This document shows positions 16,902 to 24,728 of a DNA stretch of 64,000 bases, piece after piece. How positions within the stretch are numbered: position 1 is the first letter of the stretch; the number at the start of each line of letters is the position of its first letter. The stretch lies in NCBI GenBank assembly GCA_900543395.1, contig UQQT01000009.1, forward strand, positions 3,614 to 67,613, given 5' to 3'. The DNA comes from an uncultured Oscillospiraceae bacterium. Its GTDB lineage: Bacteria > Bacillota > Clostridia > Oscillospirales > Acutalibacteraceae. The position numbers and the translations under genes are program-made. Below the pieces are notes generated by a model. The model ran no database searches, was not told the DNA's origin, and saw only the letters and a list, made by a program, of their open reading frames with translations.

Positions 16902-18403
16902 TCCTTGTGTCCTCCTATTTGTCTGTTGCGTTCCCTTGCGGTTGCGCCCTTTTCTAAATTCATACCTTTTAAAATCGCGTTTTTGCCGAATTTCTTTTTT
17001 ATATCTATTACCGTTTTCTGAATTTTCTTTTCCTTCTCGTCGTTTTTTTTATTATCCTTTACGGGCTTGTCTGCGTTTTGAATTGCGGAGAGAATATCGA
17101 GCTGCTCGCTGACGCCTGTATCTGCCGAATTTTCATCCGTCACATGGTTTGCGACTACGTATATCTTTCTTACGCTAAGACGTTTGTCGGCTATATTTTC
17201 AAAAAGCTCCCGAGTCTTTTTGAGTATCAGTTTGCCCGAGGACGTGAATCTGCCCAAATTTATAGAACCGTGCGCCTGCTTCGGCATTTTTCGTCCGTAG
17301 TGATCGGTCTCGGCGATTATATCGGAATAACCTTTTTTCATATTCTCCGTATCGTAGCAGACTGTCAGGACTATCTGGTCGGTAACAAGCGATTTATCTA
17401 CGAGGTCGAGAGTCAGAATGTCGGTCATCTCCTTTAAGACAAGCAGAGCCTTGTCGTATTCGTATGCCTCCTGAAGCACCTGTCCGGAGCTTATCGAATT
17501 CGATACGGCTTTGTAATTTTTTATGTCCTTGATTTCGCACGGCTCCCATCCCCACGCATGGTCTATGAGAAGCTCGGCGTTCACCCCGAACATTTTATAT
17601 AAAAGATCCTCGCTGTAATATTCTCCGCTCTTTCCGACGGAACATCGCGCGATATCTCCCATGGTGTGCAGTCCGTGATCAGCAAGTTTTTTGCTGTAAC
17701 CTTTGCCTATTCGCCAAAAATCGGTAAGCGGAGTGTGATTCCACAGATACCTTCTGTATGAGCTTTCGTCAAGCTCTGCAATTCTGACACCGTTTTTATC
17801 CGCGGGTATATGCTTTGCCCATATATCCATGGCGATTTTGCACAGGTACAGATTCGTCCCGATTCCTGCCGTTGCGGTAATTCCGGTGTTTCTCAATACG
17901 TCGAGAATCATATACATTGCGAGTTCTCTCGGCGTTTTATTATATGTTTTAAGATAATTCGTAACGTCCATGAAAACCTCGTCCACGGAGTAGACGTGTA
18001 TGTCCTCGGGGGCGATGTATTTTAAATAAATCGAGTATATTTTCGAGCTTAAATTTACGTAATAGCCCATTCTCGGCGGAGCGATAATAAAGTCAAGTTC
18101 AAGAGTCGGGTCGTTTTTTAACTCCTCGTCGACGTATGATTTGCCCGTGAATCTGCCGTCCGGAATTCTTGACCTGCGCTCTGCGTTTATCTCCCTTACT
18201 CTTTGAACAACCTCGAAAAGTCTTGCTCTGCCGGAAATTCCGTATGATTTGAGAGTGGGTGACACGGCTAAGCAAATAGTCTTTTCCGTCCGCGTCGGGT
18301 CGGCTACGACAAGGTTTACCTTAAGCGGATCGAGATTTCGGGAAACGCACTCCGCGGACGCGTAAAACGATTTTAAGTCAATTGCAATATACGATTTATT
18401 CTC
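16898..18403 (-). CDS. Y-family DNA polymerase (ImpB/MucB/SamB, UmuC/DinB-like)
   Basis: This 501-residue translesion polymerase has SYIAIDLKSFYASAECV (first metal-binding Asp), LVVADPTRTEKTICLAVSP, VYSVDEVFMDVT (catalytic Asp-Glu), GIGTNLYLCKIAMDIWAK, and HhH and little-finger domains. I use the GTG at 18401-18403 with GGGAG ten bases upstream; in-frame ATG starts further up would lie upstream of the promoter and LexA box. The C-terminal 60 residues are Lys-rich and may include a clamp-binding motif. DNA damage induction is likely. Confidence 0.85.
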   Translation of the reverse strand, partial: ENKSYIAIDLKSFYASAECVSRNLDPLKVNLVVADPTRTEKTICLAVSPTLKSYGISGRARLFEVVQRVREINAERRSRIPDGRFTGKSYVDEELKNDPTLELDFIIAPPRMGYYVNLSSKIYSIYLKYIAPEDIHVYSVDEVFMDVTNYLKTYNKTPRELAMYMILDVLRNTGITATAGIGTNLYLCKIAMDIWAKHIPADKNGVRIAELDESSYRRYLWNHTPLTDFWRIGKGYSKKLADHGLHTMGDIARCSVGKSGEYYSEDLLYKMFGVNAELLIDHAWGWEPCEIKDIKNYKAVSNSISSGQVLQEAYEYDKALLVLKEMTDILTLDLVDKSLVTDQIVLTVCYDTENMKKGYSDIIAETDHYGRKMPKQAHGSINLGRFTSSGKLILKKTRELFENIADKRLSVRKIYVVANHVTDENSADTGVSEQLDILSAIQNADKPVKDNKKNDEKEKKIQKTVIDIKKKFGKNAILKGMNLEKGATARERNRQIGGHKE

Positions 18404-18420
18404 CACGGCTTTTAATCTCC

Positions 18421-18434
18421 CAAACAAATGTTCT
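18421..18434 (-). promoter_or_regulatory. LexA (SOS) box before the Y-family polymerase gene
   Basis: On the minus strand AGAACATTTGTTTG closely matches the Gram-positive LexA consensus CGAACNNNNGTTCG. It covers the expected transcription start between the -10 box and the GTG, as in repressed SOS genes. Confidence 0.75.
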
Positions 18435-18440
18435 GTATTT

Positions 18441-18469
18441 ATTGTACGCTTTTTATCTGAAAAAATCAA
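18441..18469 (-). promoter_or_regulatory. Sigma-A promoter of the polymerase-YolD pair
   Basis: On the minus strand TTGATT (18464-18469), a 17-base spacer and TACAAT (18441-18446). Confidence 0.75.
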
Positions 18470-18486
18470 TAGGAAGATTTGATTTG

Positions 18487-18515
18487 TTGACATTAAACCG
18501 AATGTCTGTTAAAAT
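18487..18515 (+). promoter_or_regulatory. Sigma-A promoter of ispD
   Basis: TTGACA (18487-18492), a 17-base spacer and TAAAAT (18510-18515), divergent from the polymerase promoter. Confidence 0.75.
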
Positions 18516-18545
18516 TATATTTATTACGATTAAGGGGAAATGGCT

Positions 18546-19253
18546 ATGGTATACGCCGTAATACTTGCCGGCGGAAGCGGGACGCGCATGGGTGCAAAAA
18601 TGCCGAAGCAGTTTTTAAATATATGCTCGCGCCCAGTTATTATAAGAAGCGCGGATGCGTTTGTTTCTTCGGGTCTGTGCGAGTCGATTATAATTACGGT
18701 TCCCGCAGAGTTTAAGGAATATACGCGTTCGCTTGTAAACGAATATCTTCCCGAATGCAAAATCGACGTTGTATCGGGAGGGCAAAACAGAAACTCCTCG
18801 CTTCTGAACGCTCTCGAATTTATAAAGCTGAATAAGCCGTACGACGAAGCTGCTGTTGTCCTTACTCACGATGCGGTTCGCCCGTTTATAAATAAAAGGA
18901 TAATTGCGGATAATATAAAAGCCGTACGCGAATTCGGCGGGTGCAATACGGTTGTAAAATGCGTTGATACCGTTCTTGTCAGCGAGGACGGGAGGTTTAT
19001 TTCGTCCGTTCCCGAGCGAAAGAAGCTTTATAACGCGCAGACTCCGCAGAGCTTTAATTTTACGGAGCTTCTTAATATATATGAGAAGATGACCGACGAC
19101 GAAAAGGAAAACATGACCGACGCGTGTTCCGTTTTTCTGAAATACGGTAAAAAAGTCGCGCTCGTCGACGGGGATCAGAATAATATTAAAATAACTTATA
19201 AAAGCGACATCGGCAGAGCCGAACAGATAATTTTAAATAATTCGGAGGATTGA
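18546..19253 (+). CDS. ispD: 2-C-methyl-D-erythritol 4-phosphate cytidylyltransferase (IspD/TarI family)
   Basis: This 235-residue cytidylyltransferase has the nucleotide loop AVILAGGSGTRMGAKMPKQF, the TVPAEF segment and VLTHDAVRPFI, then AQTPQSF. It makes CDP-methylerythritol in the MEP isoprenoid pathway. The closely related TarI (ribitol-5-phosphate cytidylyltransferase) cannot be excluded, because the next gene is a glycosyltransferase. I chose the ATG at 18546 since AAGGGG lies eight bases upstream; the ATG at 18540 is too close to that site. Confidence 0.8.
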   Translation: MVYAVILAGGSGTRMGAKMPKQFLNICSRPVIIRSADAFVSSGLCESIIITVPAEFKEYTRSLVNEYLPECKIDVVSGGQNRNSSLLNALEFIKLNKPYDEAAVVLTHDAVRPFINKRIIADNIKAVREFGGCNTVVKCVDTVLVSEDGRFISSVPERKKLYNAQTPQSFNFTELLNIYEKMTDDEKENMTDACSVFLKYGKKVALVDGDQNNIKITYKSDIGRAEQIILNNSED

Positions 19254-19257
19254 CGGC

Positions 19258-20625
19258 ATGGTAAAGCTTTCCGTTATCATACCCGTTTACAACGGTGAAA
19301 AATATATTGAAAAGACGCTTGATTCTCTTGTCGAGCAGACTGTCGAGAATTTTGAAGCTATAATAATCGACGACGGCAGCGACGATAAGACGGGTGAAAT
19401 TATAAAAAAATACTGTGATGAATACGTTGATTTCTTTTATATAAGCCAGGCTCATTCCGGTGTGTATGCGGCTCGCAACGCGGGAATAAAAAAGGCGAGA
19501 GGAGAGTACATTCTTTTTCTCGACTGCGGTGATATGCTTACTTTTGAATCGATTGAAAAACTGCTCGAAAAGGGTGAAGCAGATTCGCTTGATATCGTGC
19601 TAGGCAGGCAGTGGCGTTTCGGCGATATCGAGTATAAATACTTTAAGCGCGACGATACGCTCGTTGTTATGAACGACGTTGACAAGCACGAAACGAGTCT
19701 TTTATACAGCGGAGTGCTCGGAAACAAAGCCATAAAGAAGAAAATTATCGAATTATATAATGTTTCGTTTGCGGATTTGAGCGCATACGGCGAGTATCTT
19801 TTTATAATGCAGTGCGTTATGAACTCGTCTAAAATAGGCGGATGCACGGAGTTTATACTTGAAAAGCATGTGCCGCATCTCACCGACGGATACTCGCGTT
19901 TTGAAAAACCGACCATGGAGAATTTTAAGAGCGCGGTATACGTGTGCGATGAAATATACGATATCGCGAACGATTCGATAGAACGTCTGACGGGTGAGCG
20001 TACGGACGGAGACGAGGCGTATTTGCAGGCGGTTATGTATCACAGCTACGCGCTGATGACAGAAAATTTTTACAGGCGTTTCTGGTTTGCCGACGAGGAA
20101 GTTTTAGAGAATATGCGCGAGGAATTCAAGCGTATGTCCGCGAGAATCAAAAAGGAGAAGTTTGAACAGCTCGTAAAGGATAATCCCGATTTAAGACTGC
20201 CTTATATATATGTAAGCAAGGACGAGGCTGTCGGCGAGAGTCTTATTTCCGTTATGTTCGACGTTTCCGGCGAGCACATGACGGACGTTATAAAATCAGT
20301 ATATCTTCAGAATTATCCGTTCTTTGAGGTTTTTATAAGACGTTCGGATTTTGAGAGCGGATATTTCCCCGAAGAGCTTAAAAATATGAAGAATCTTACA
20401 GTCATCGATGAAAAAGATTTCTTCCGTTCCGCCCGTGCAAAGTCGCACGGAAAATACGTTCTGACTTTAAGAGGAAAGGACGTTATAGATTACAGAGTAT
20501 TCTCGTCTCTTGCAGTCAGCAAGATTCCCGCGTCGTTTATTCAATATGAATTTGCAGCCAGAAGAAGAACCCTGCAGGCGAGAAAGTCGCTTAAAGACAG
20601 GGGACTTAATATTAAGGACAAATAA
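19258..20625 (+). CDS. Glycosyltransferase family 2
   Basis: This 455-residue protein has an N-terminal GT-A domain: KLSVIIPVYNGEKYIEKTLDSL, IIIDDGSDD, ARNAGIKKARGEYILFLDCGD (DxD-like position). The C-terminal half is long and helical and contains a second short Rossmann-like stretch (ISVMFDVSGEHM...FEVFIRR). No membrane helix is present, so it probably acts at the cytoplasmic face on a lipid-linked or wall polymer precursor. It starts four bases after ispD and is followed by a terminator. Confidence 0.8.
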   Translation: MVKLSVIIPVYNGEKYIEKTLDSLVEQTVENFEAIIIDDGSDDKTGEIIKKYCDEYVDFFYISQAHSGVYAARNAGIKKARGEYILFLDCGDMLTFESIEKLLEKGEADSLDIVLGRQWRFGDIEYKYFKRDDTLVVMNDVDKHETSLLYSGVLGNKAIKKKIIELYNVSFADLSAYGEYLFIMQCVMNSSKIGGCTEFILEKHVPHLTDGYSRFEKPTMENFKSAVYVCDEIYDIANDSIERLTGERTDGDEAYLQAVMYHSYALMTENFYRRFWFADEEVLENMREEFKRMSARIKKEKFEQLVKDNPDLRLPYIYVSKDEAVGESLISVMFDVSGEHMTDVIKSVYLQNYPFFEVFIRRSDFESGYFPEELKNMKNLTVIDEKDFFRSARAKSHGKYVLTLRGKDVIDYRVFSSLAVSKIPASFIQYEFAARRRTLQARKSLKDRGLNIKDK

Positions 20626-20644
20626 GAACCGCAGACAAAAAAAT

Positions 20645-20679
20645 CACCGCAAGGCTTTAATACCCTGCGGTGTTTTGTT
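20645..20679. terminator. Bidirectional intrinsic terminator
   Basis: CACCGCA-GG, an 8-base loop and CC-TGCGGTG are followed by TTTTGTT on + and by ATTTTTTTG on -. It serves the glycosyltransferase gene and the convergent SGNH hydrolase gene. Confidence 0.85.
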
Positions 20680-20693
20680 ATCGGTAACAATAT

Positions 20694-22532
20694 TTAAATT
20701 CTTAACTTCTTAACGCCTCTCGACAGTGTCGAATGTTCGCCTGAGTCCTTATTGTAAAGAACGACCATTGCGACGACCACAAGAAGAATTCCGACTGCGG
20801 ACAGGAGCATAACGCCCATTATCTGCTTTACGCTCATTCCGCCGGAGGATGACTGCGTGTTTTGCGCCTGTGAATTTCCGTTATTCTGAAGATCGGCAAC
20901 CATGGAATTCGAATTTGAACCTTGCTGTGAATTGCCGTTCTGCGTGCCGTTTGACGCGTTATTACTGTCAAAATCTATACTGGGCGTGATTACGTTAGGC
21001 TTTAACGTGCCGGACGACGAAGAATTGCCGTTCGAATTGTTCGAGTTTCCTGAATTTCCCGAACCTGACGGATTGAGAAGTCCTGCCAGCGCGCCCGTTG
21101 CGGTTTTGAAGAAATCGGAAATTCCCGATGATGACGAGTTTGAAGTTCCGTTGCCGGACGATGACGCTTTGTACGGGTCAATATTAAGTATGGAGGAAAG
21201 CGGTGCAAGCTTTTTGCCTGATTGTCCGTATGATTCGGGGGTCAGAAGATCGGCAAGCGCTATCTGTCCGTACGTGGTAAGATGCGCACCGTCGAGCGTC
21301 AGCTGATCCATAAGTTTTGTAGGATCGGACTTGTCTCGCATCGGGTCGGCGTTTATATATCCGTCGTAATATGTTGACGAAGCCTTGACAATCCAGTTGT
21401 TTATCTGATTGATCATGTCCTCGCCGGTCTGTGACCATTCAAGGTCGGCGTCCGTAGACATGAAATAGTCGCGGGTATAGCCTTTATACGGCGTTCTTGT
21501 TACAATATATATTTTTTTGCCGACCTGCTTCGCTTCGCTCGCGATGGTCTTGTATCCGTTTATTATATCGTCGACGGAGGCATACGGCGCAATGTCTTTC
21601 ATACTTTTTGTCATGGGATGAAGAATATCGTTAAGTCCCTCTTTGACAATGATGTATTTACAGCCCGCCTGATTCAGCGCGTCCTTTTCGAACCGTGACA
21701 AAAGCGAATATCCGTAGAGGTTTCCGAGCGCGCTGGCTCCGTCGTAAAGTACGCGGTTTCCGATTATTGACTCGTTGAGAACGCCGACGTTTGTAATACC
21801 GTTCTTGATAAGCTTCGTAGCAAGGAACAGATATGTGTCGTTTGTGACTGTCGAGTCTCCGATTATAACGACCGAATATGCGTCGTCCGTACGTTTAACG
21901 TCAAGATTTATAAGAAAAGGAATAGTGTGATAAGTGATAGTACCCGAAGTAAGGTCGAGTTTTGTTGCAAGAGACGAAAGATTCTTCTTATGCGTTTTAT
22001 TGCCGAAGCCGAGAGCCGTATACGATACTCCGCCGGAAAGTCCCGAGGTCATTAAATTGGTTGAATTTTCGTAATACGTGCTTATGCTGATCTTTTTAAG
22101 AGCCTCTACGGAGAATTCTATCTCGTCCGAATAAATCTCACTGCCGGGGAGAATGTTTGCGTATTTCGAACCGTTGTTGAACGTAACCTGCTTTAACGTA
22201 GAGGTGTCTATCTCGTCGTCGGTTTTTCCCGTTACGGCAATGGTGGTTTCGTTTATATAAACCGTATCGTTTCCGTAGATGTTAGAGAATTTAAGACGGA
22301 TGGAATTACCGCTCAGCGTCGGGGTAATGGTCGATCTGACGGTAGTTCTCGCGGAGAGATAGTCGGTATAGTTTCCGTTGATTATCTGAATTCCGCTTTT
22401 TATCGGAGCGGTACTCCACGAGCCTACCCATTTGCCCGACGAAGCCTCGGATATGAGAGCCGTTCCGGGAATCATTGCGGCGAGCATAATTACGGTTGTA
22501 ATAACGCAAATCAGTTTTGAAAATCTTTTCAT
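20694..22532 (-). CDS. Surface-anchored SGNH/GDSL-type hydrolase
   Basis: This 612-residue exported protein has a signal peptide (MKRFSKLICVITTVIMLAAM) and a beta-rich N-terminal domain of about 180 residues. The SGNH esterase core follows with VVIIGDST (block I serine), KEGLND (block III) and DGAHLT (Asp-x-x-His). A low-complexity Ser/Gly/Asn linker (residues 455-560) leads to a C-terminal membrane helix (GVMLLSAVGILLVVVAMVVL) and a basic tail. It is probably a wall-facing esterase or deacetylase for polysaccharides. It is transcribed alone from its own promoter. Confidence 0.8.
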   Translation of the reverse strand: MKRFSKLICVITTVIMLAAMIPGTALISEASSGKWVGSWSTAPIKSGIQIINGNYTDYLSARTTVRSTITPTLSGNSIRLKFSNIYGNDTVYINETTIAVTGKTDDEIDTSTLKQVTFNNGSKYANILPGSEIYSDEIEFSVEALKKISISTYYENSTNLMTSGLSGGVSYTALGFGNKTHKKNLSSLATKLDLTSGTITYHTIPFLINLDVKRTDDAYSVVIIGDSTVTNDTYLFLATKLIKNGITNVGVLNESIIGNRVLYDGASALGNLYGYSLLSRFEKDALNQAGCKYIIVKEGLNDILHPMTKSMKDIAPYASVDDIINGYKTIASEAKQVGKKIYIVTRTPYKGYTRDYFMSTDADLEWSQTGEDMINQINNWIVKASSTYYDGYINADPMRDKSDPTKLMDQLTLDGAHLTTYGQIALADLLTPESYGQSGKKLAPLSSILNIDPYKASSSGNGTSNSSSSGISDFFKTATGALAGLLNPSGSGNSGNSNNSNGNSSSSGTLKPNVITPSIDFDSNNASNGTQNGNSQQGSNSNSMVADLQNNGNSQAQNTQSSSGGMSVKQIMGVMLLSAVGILLVVVAMVVLYNKDSGEHSTLSRGVKKLRI

Positions 22533-22603
22533 TTTGTGTTACCTCGATAATTAAAAAGTTCTTATAACTAATAATTAAAATAAAATGTAAATCCGCATAA
22601 TAT

Positions 22604-22633
22604 ATAATACCATATATAAATCCGATTCGTCAA
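22604..22633 (-). promoter_or_regulatory. Promoter of the SGNH hydrolase gene
   Basis: On the minus strand TTGACG (22628-22633), an 18-base spacer and TATTAT (22604-22609). Confidence 0.65.
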
Positions 22634-22688
22634 TAAATTTTAAGAAAAATTGTACGTAAATTTGTACGGTTTTTTAACATCCGTGCGG

Positions 22689-24506
22689 TCATTTATCCTT
22701 TTCGCCCGGATTTACGATTATTATAATATCGCTCGATTTATTCTTTGACGCGGTGAGAATATAGCGGATGTTCGAATAGAATTTACCCGTGTCGACGGCT
22801 ATATAGTAGTCGCCCGCTTCGAGAGAAATTGAATCCGTCTCGGTTTTTGATGTGTTCCAGTTAGATGTAAACGACGTTATCTCTTTTTCATCCTCGCCGT
22901 AAAGGGTAATGACCCAGCCCTCGCGGTTCTCGCCCAGAGGCGTATGCGCGAACGAAAGCTTAATGTCGCTCTTTTCGTTAACCGTAAATCTGAAAACGTC
23001 GCGGTCGAAGTCAACGCCGTTTTCGAGCATGGTTCCGTTTACGCTCGTGTCAAGAGCTATCATGTTTGCAGAGTCGAACGTGTCGTTGGGTTCTGCCTCC
23101 CACGCGCCGTCGGAGTCGGAGGTTATGAGCAGGGCGTACGTAGACGCGGAGAGATTGAGTCCGTCTGCGTCAACGCATACGTAGTAATCGCCGGAAGACA
23201 GTCCGATAAACGGCGACTGGACGACCTGATCCGTCCACTTTGAAACGGCGGAGTATATCAGCTTCATATCGGACGAATACATTTTTATATTCCATCCGTT
23301 TCTGTCCCTGCCCTGATCGGCGTGCAGAAAATCGAGCATAATGCTCGCACCCTCTGTAACCGTAAATTTAAACCAGTCCTTGTCGGGAGCGGAGCTTCTC
23401 GGCGTTATGTTGCCGTAAACTTCCTTGCCGAGCGTGATAATGTCGGCGGTCTCTTTTGTGTCGTTAAGCTCGCTTTCGAAATCGTTATCCTCCGTAAATC
23501 TTACGGACATTACATATTCCGTTTCGCAGAAAATGTGCGAGTCGATTTTTATAAAATAAAACCCCGGGGTCAGTGCGATGTTTCCGCTCGAAATTATAAT
23601 ATCCGTAAACGACGAACGCGCGAAATAGTATTCGTTTCCGTACGAATCGTATATGTAAATTCTGTACGCGACCTGATCGATCTTCATGTCGTTGTGTGCG
23701 AGGGCGAAGCTTATATATCCTTTTTTTGTAATTTCGAACATATAGCAGTCCGTGTCGAGTCCGTTTGACAGCTGAGCGCAGCTGCCCGTAACGCTTCTGT
23801 TGAGAGCAAGCTCGTTATATCGCGTAATTGAGGAGTTGTTTTCACATTCATACTTGTCCGACTGCGTAAAATTCATGGTAAGGTCGTAGTCGCTTACCGA
23901 AAACGATGATTCGCACAAAACGTATATTCTGTAATTTCCGGGGTAAACGCCCGTCGGAAGGCTCGTCTGCGTGTTCGAGTCGGAGGACGTGTAAACGCTG
24001 TAAAGCTCACGGTACTGTTTTTCATCGGAATTTCCGTCGGGGCAAAACTCCTGATAAAGCGAGATACGAAGCTTGGCGGATGTCGGTTTTTTCTGATAAA
24101 AGGTGTAAGACACCGCTCCGCGTCTGCCGAGCGTGAACGAATAAATATTTTCGCCTGCCGAATTCGAGAGCGAGTCGTGTATGGTCGTACCGCTCGTGAT
24201 GTTCATAAAACGCTGAATTGCGGACGGGTCGGTTCTCGGTTTTACGTCGCCTGCGGTATTGTCTGCGAACGCAGGCGAGCCGGTATTGATAACGGGACCG
24301 ACGGAGTTTTCGTTCCTGCCGTCGGGTACGCTCTCGGGTTCGGCGGCGGAAGAAGATATCTGTTTTACGTCCGCAGAATTCAGAAACGCGCCGTTATCGG
24401 AAGCTGCCGTGCTCTTTTTTGATGAAACGTTGATCCCCGACACTATGACAGCGGACAGCGTAAGCATCGCAATTAAAGAGGCGATATGTTTTTTTATATA
24501 AAACAT
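22689..24506 (-). CDS. Secreted protein with repeated PPC-like beta domains
   Basis: This 605-residue protein has an N-terminal signal-anchor (SLIAMLTLSAVIVSGI), a disordered Ser/Glu/Asp-rich region to about residue 95, then four tandem jelly-roll-like domains of about 120 residues. Each has the PPC (bacterial pre-peptidase C-terminal) pattern: E-x-N-D-T...A, a central YMF/WFKF/VFRF strand and a closing AGDYYIAV strand. No catalytic domain is visible, so it is probably an adhesion or cell-surface binding protein. PPC domains are usually attached to secreted enzymes, so a stand-alone array is somewhat unusual. Confidence 0.7.
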   Translation of the reverse strand: MFYIKKHIASLIAMLTLSAVIVSGINVSSKKSTAASDNGAFLNSADVKQISSSAAEPESVPDGRNENSVGPVINTGSPAFADNTAGDVKPRTDPSAIQRFMNITSGTTIHDSLSNSAGENIYSFTLGRRGAVSYTFYQKKPTSAKLRISLYQEFCPDGNSDEKQYRELYSVYTSSDSNTQTSLPTGVYPGNYRIYVLCESSFSVSDYDLTMNFTQSDKYECENNSSITRYNELALNRSVTGSCAQLSNGLDTDCYMFEITKKGYISFALAHNDMKIDQVAYRIYIYDSYGNEYYFARSSFTDIIISSGNIALTPGFYFIKIDSHIFCETEYVMSVRFTEDNDFESELNDTKETADIITLGKEVYGNITPRSSAPDKDWFKFTVTEGASIMLDFLHADQGRDRNGWNIKMYSSDMKLIYSAVSKWTDQVVQSPFIGLSSGDYYVCVDADGLNLSASTYALLITSDSDGAWEAEPNDTFDSANMIALDTSVNGTMLENGVDFDRDVFRFTVNEKSDIKLSFAHTPLGENREGWVITLYGEDEKEITSFTSNWNTSKTETDSISLEAGDYYIAVDTGKFYSNIRYILTASKNKSSDIIIIVNPGEKDK

Positions 24507-24537
24507 TTAAAATCCACCTTGCATATTACTTGATTTT

Positions 24538-24566
24538 ATTTTATCATATAGTAAAGATACATTCAA
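24538..24566 (-). promoter_or_regulatory. Sigma-A promoter of the PPC-repeat protein gene
   Basis: On the minus strand TTGAAT (24561-24566), a 17-base spacer and TAAAAT (24538-24543). Confidence 0.7.
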
Positions 24567-24644
24567 GAACTATTTATATACAAATATATTAAAACGATTT
24601 GAAATAAAATTACAAATATATTTGACCTAATTCTTGCATTGGTA

Positions 24645-24673
24645 TTGAAAAACCGTTGAAAATAGTATAAAAT
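24645..24673 (+). promoter_or_regulatory. Sigma-A promoter of glgP
   Basis: TTGAAA (24645-24650), a 17-base spacer and TAAAAT (24668-24673). Confidence 0.65.
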
Positions 24674-24728
24674 GTATAAACGGATTGATTTAAAATTCTT
24701 TTTATTCAATTATTTTTGGAGGAAATGT

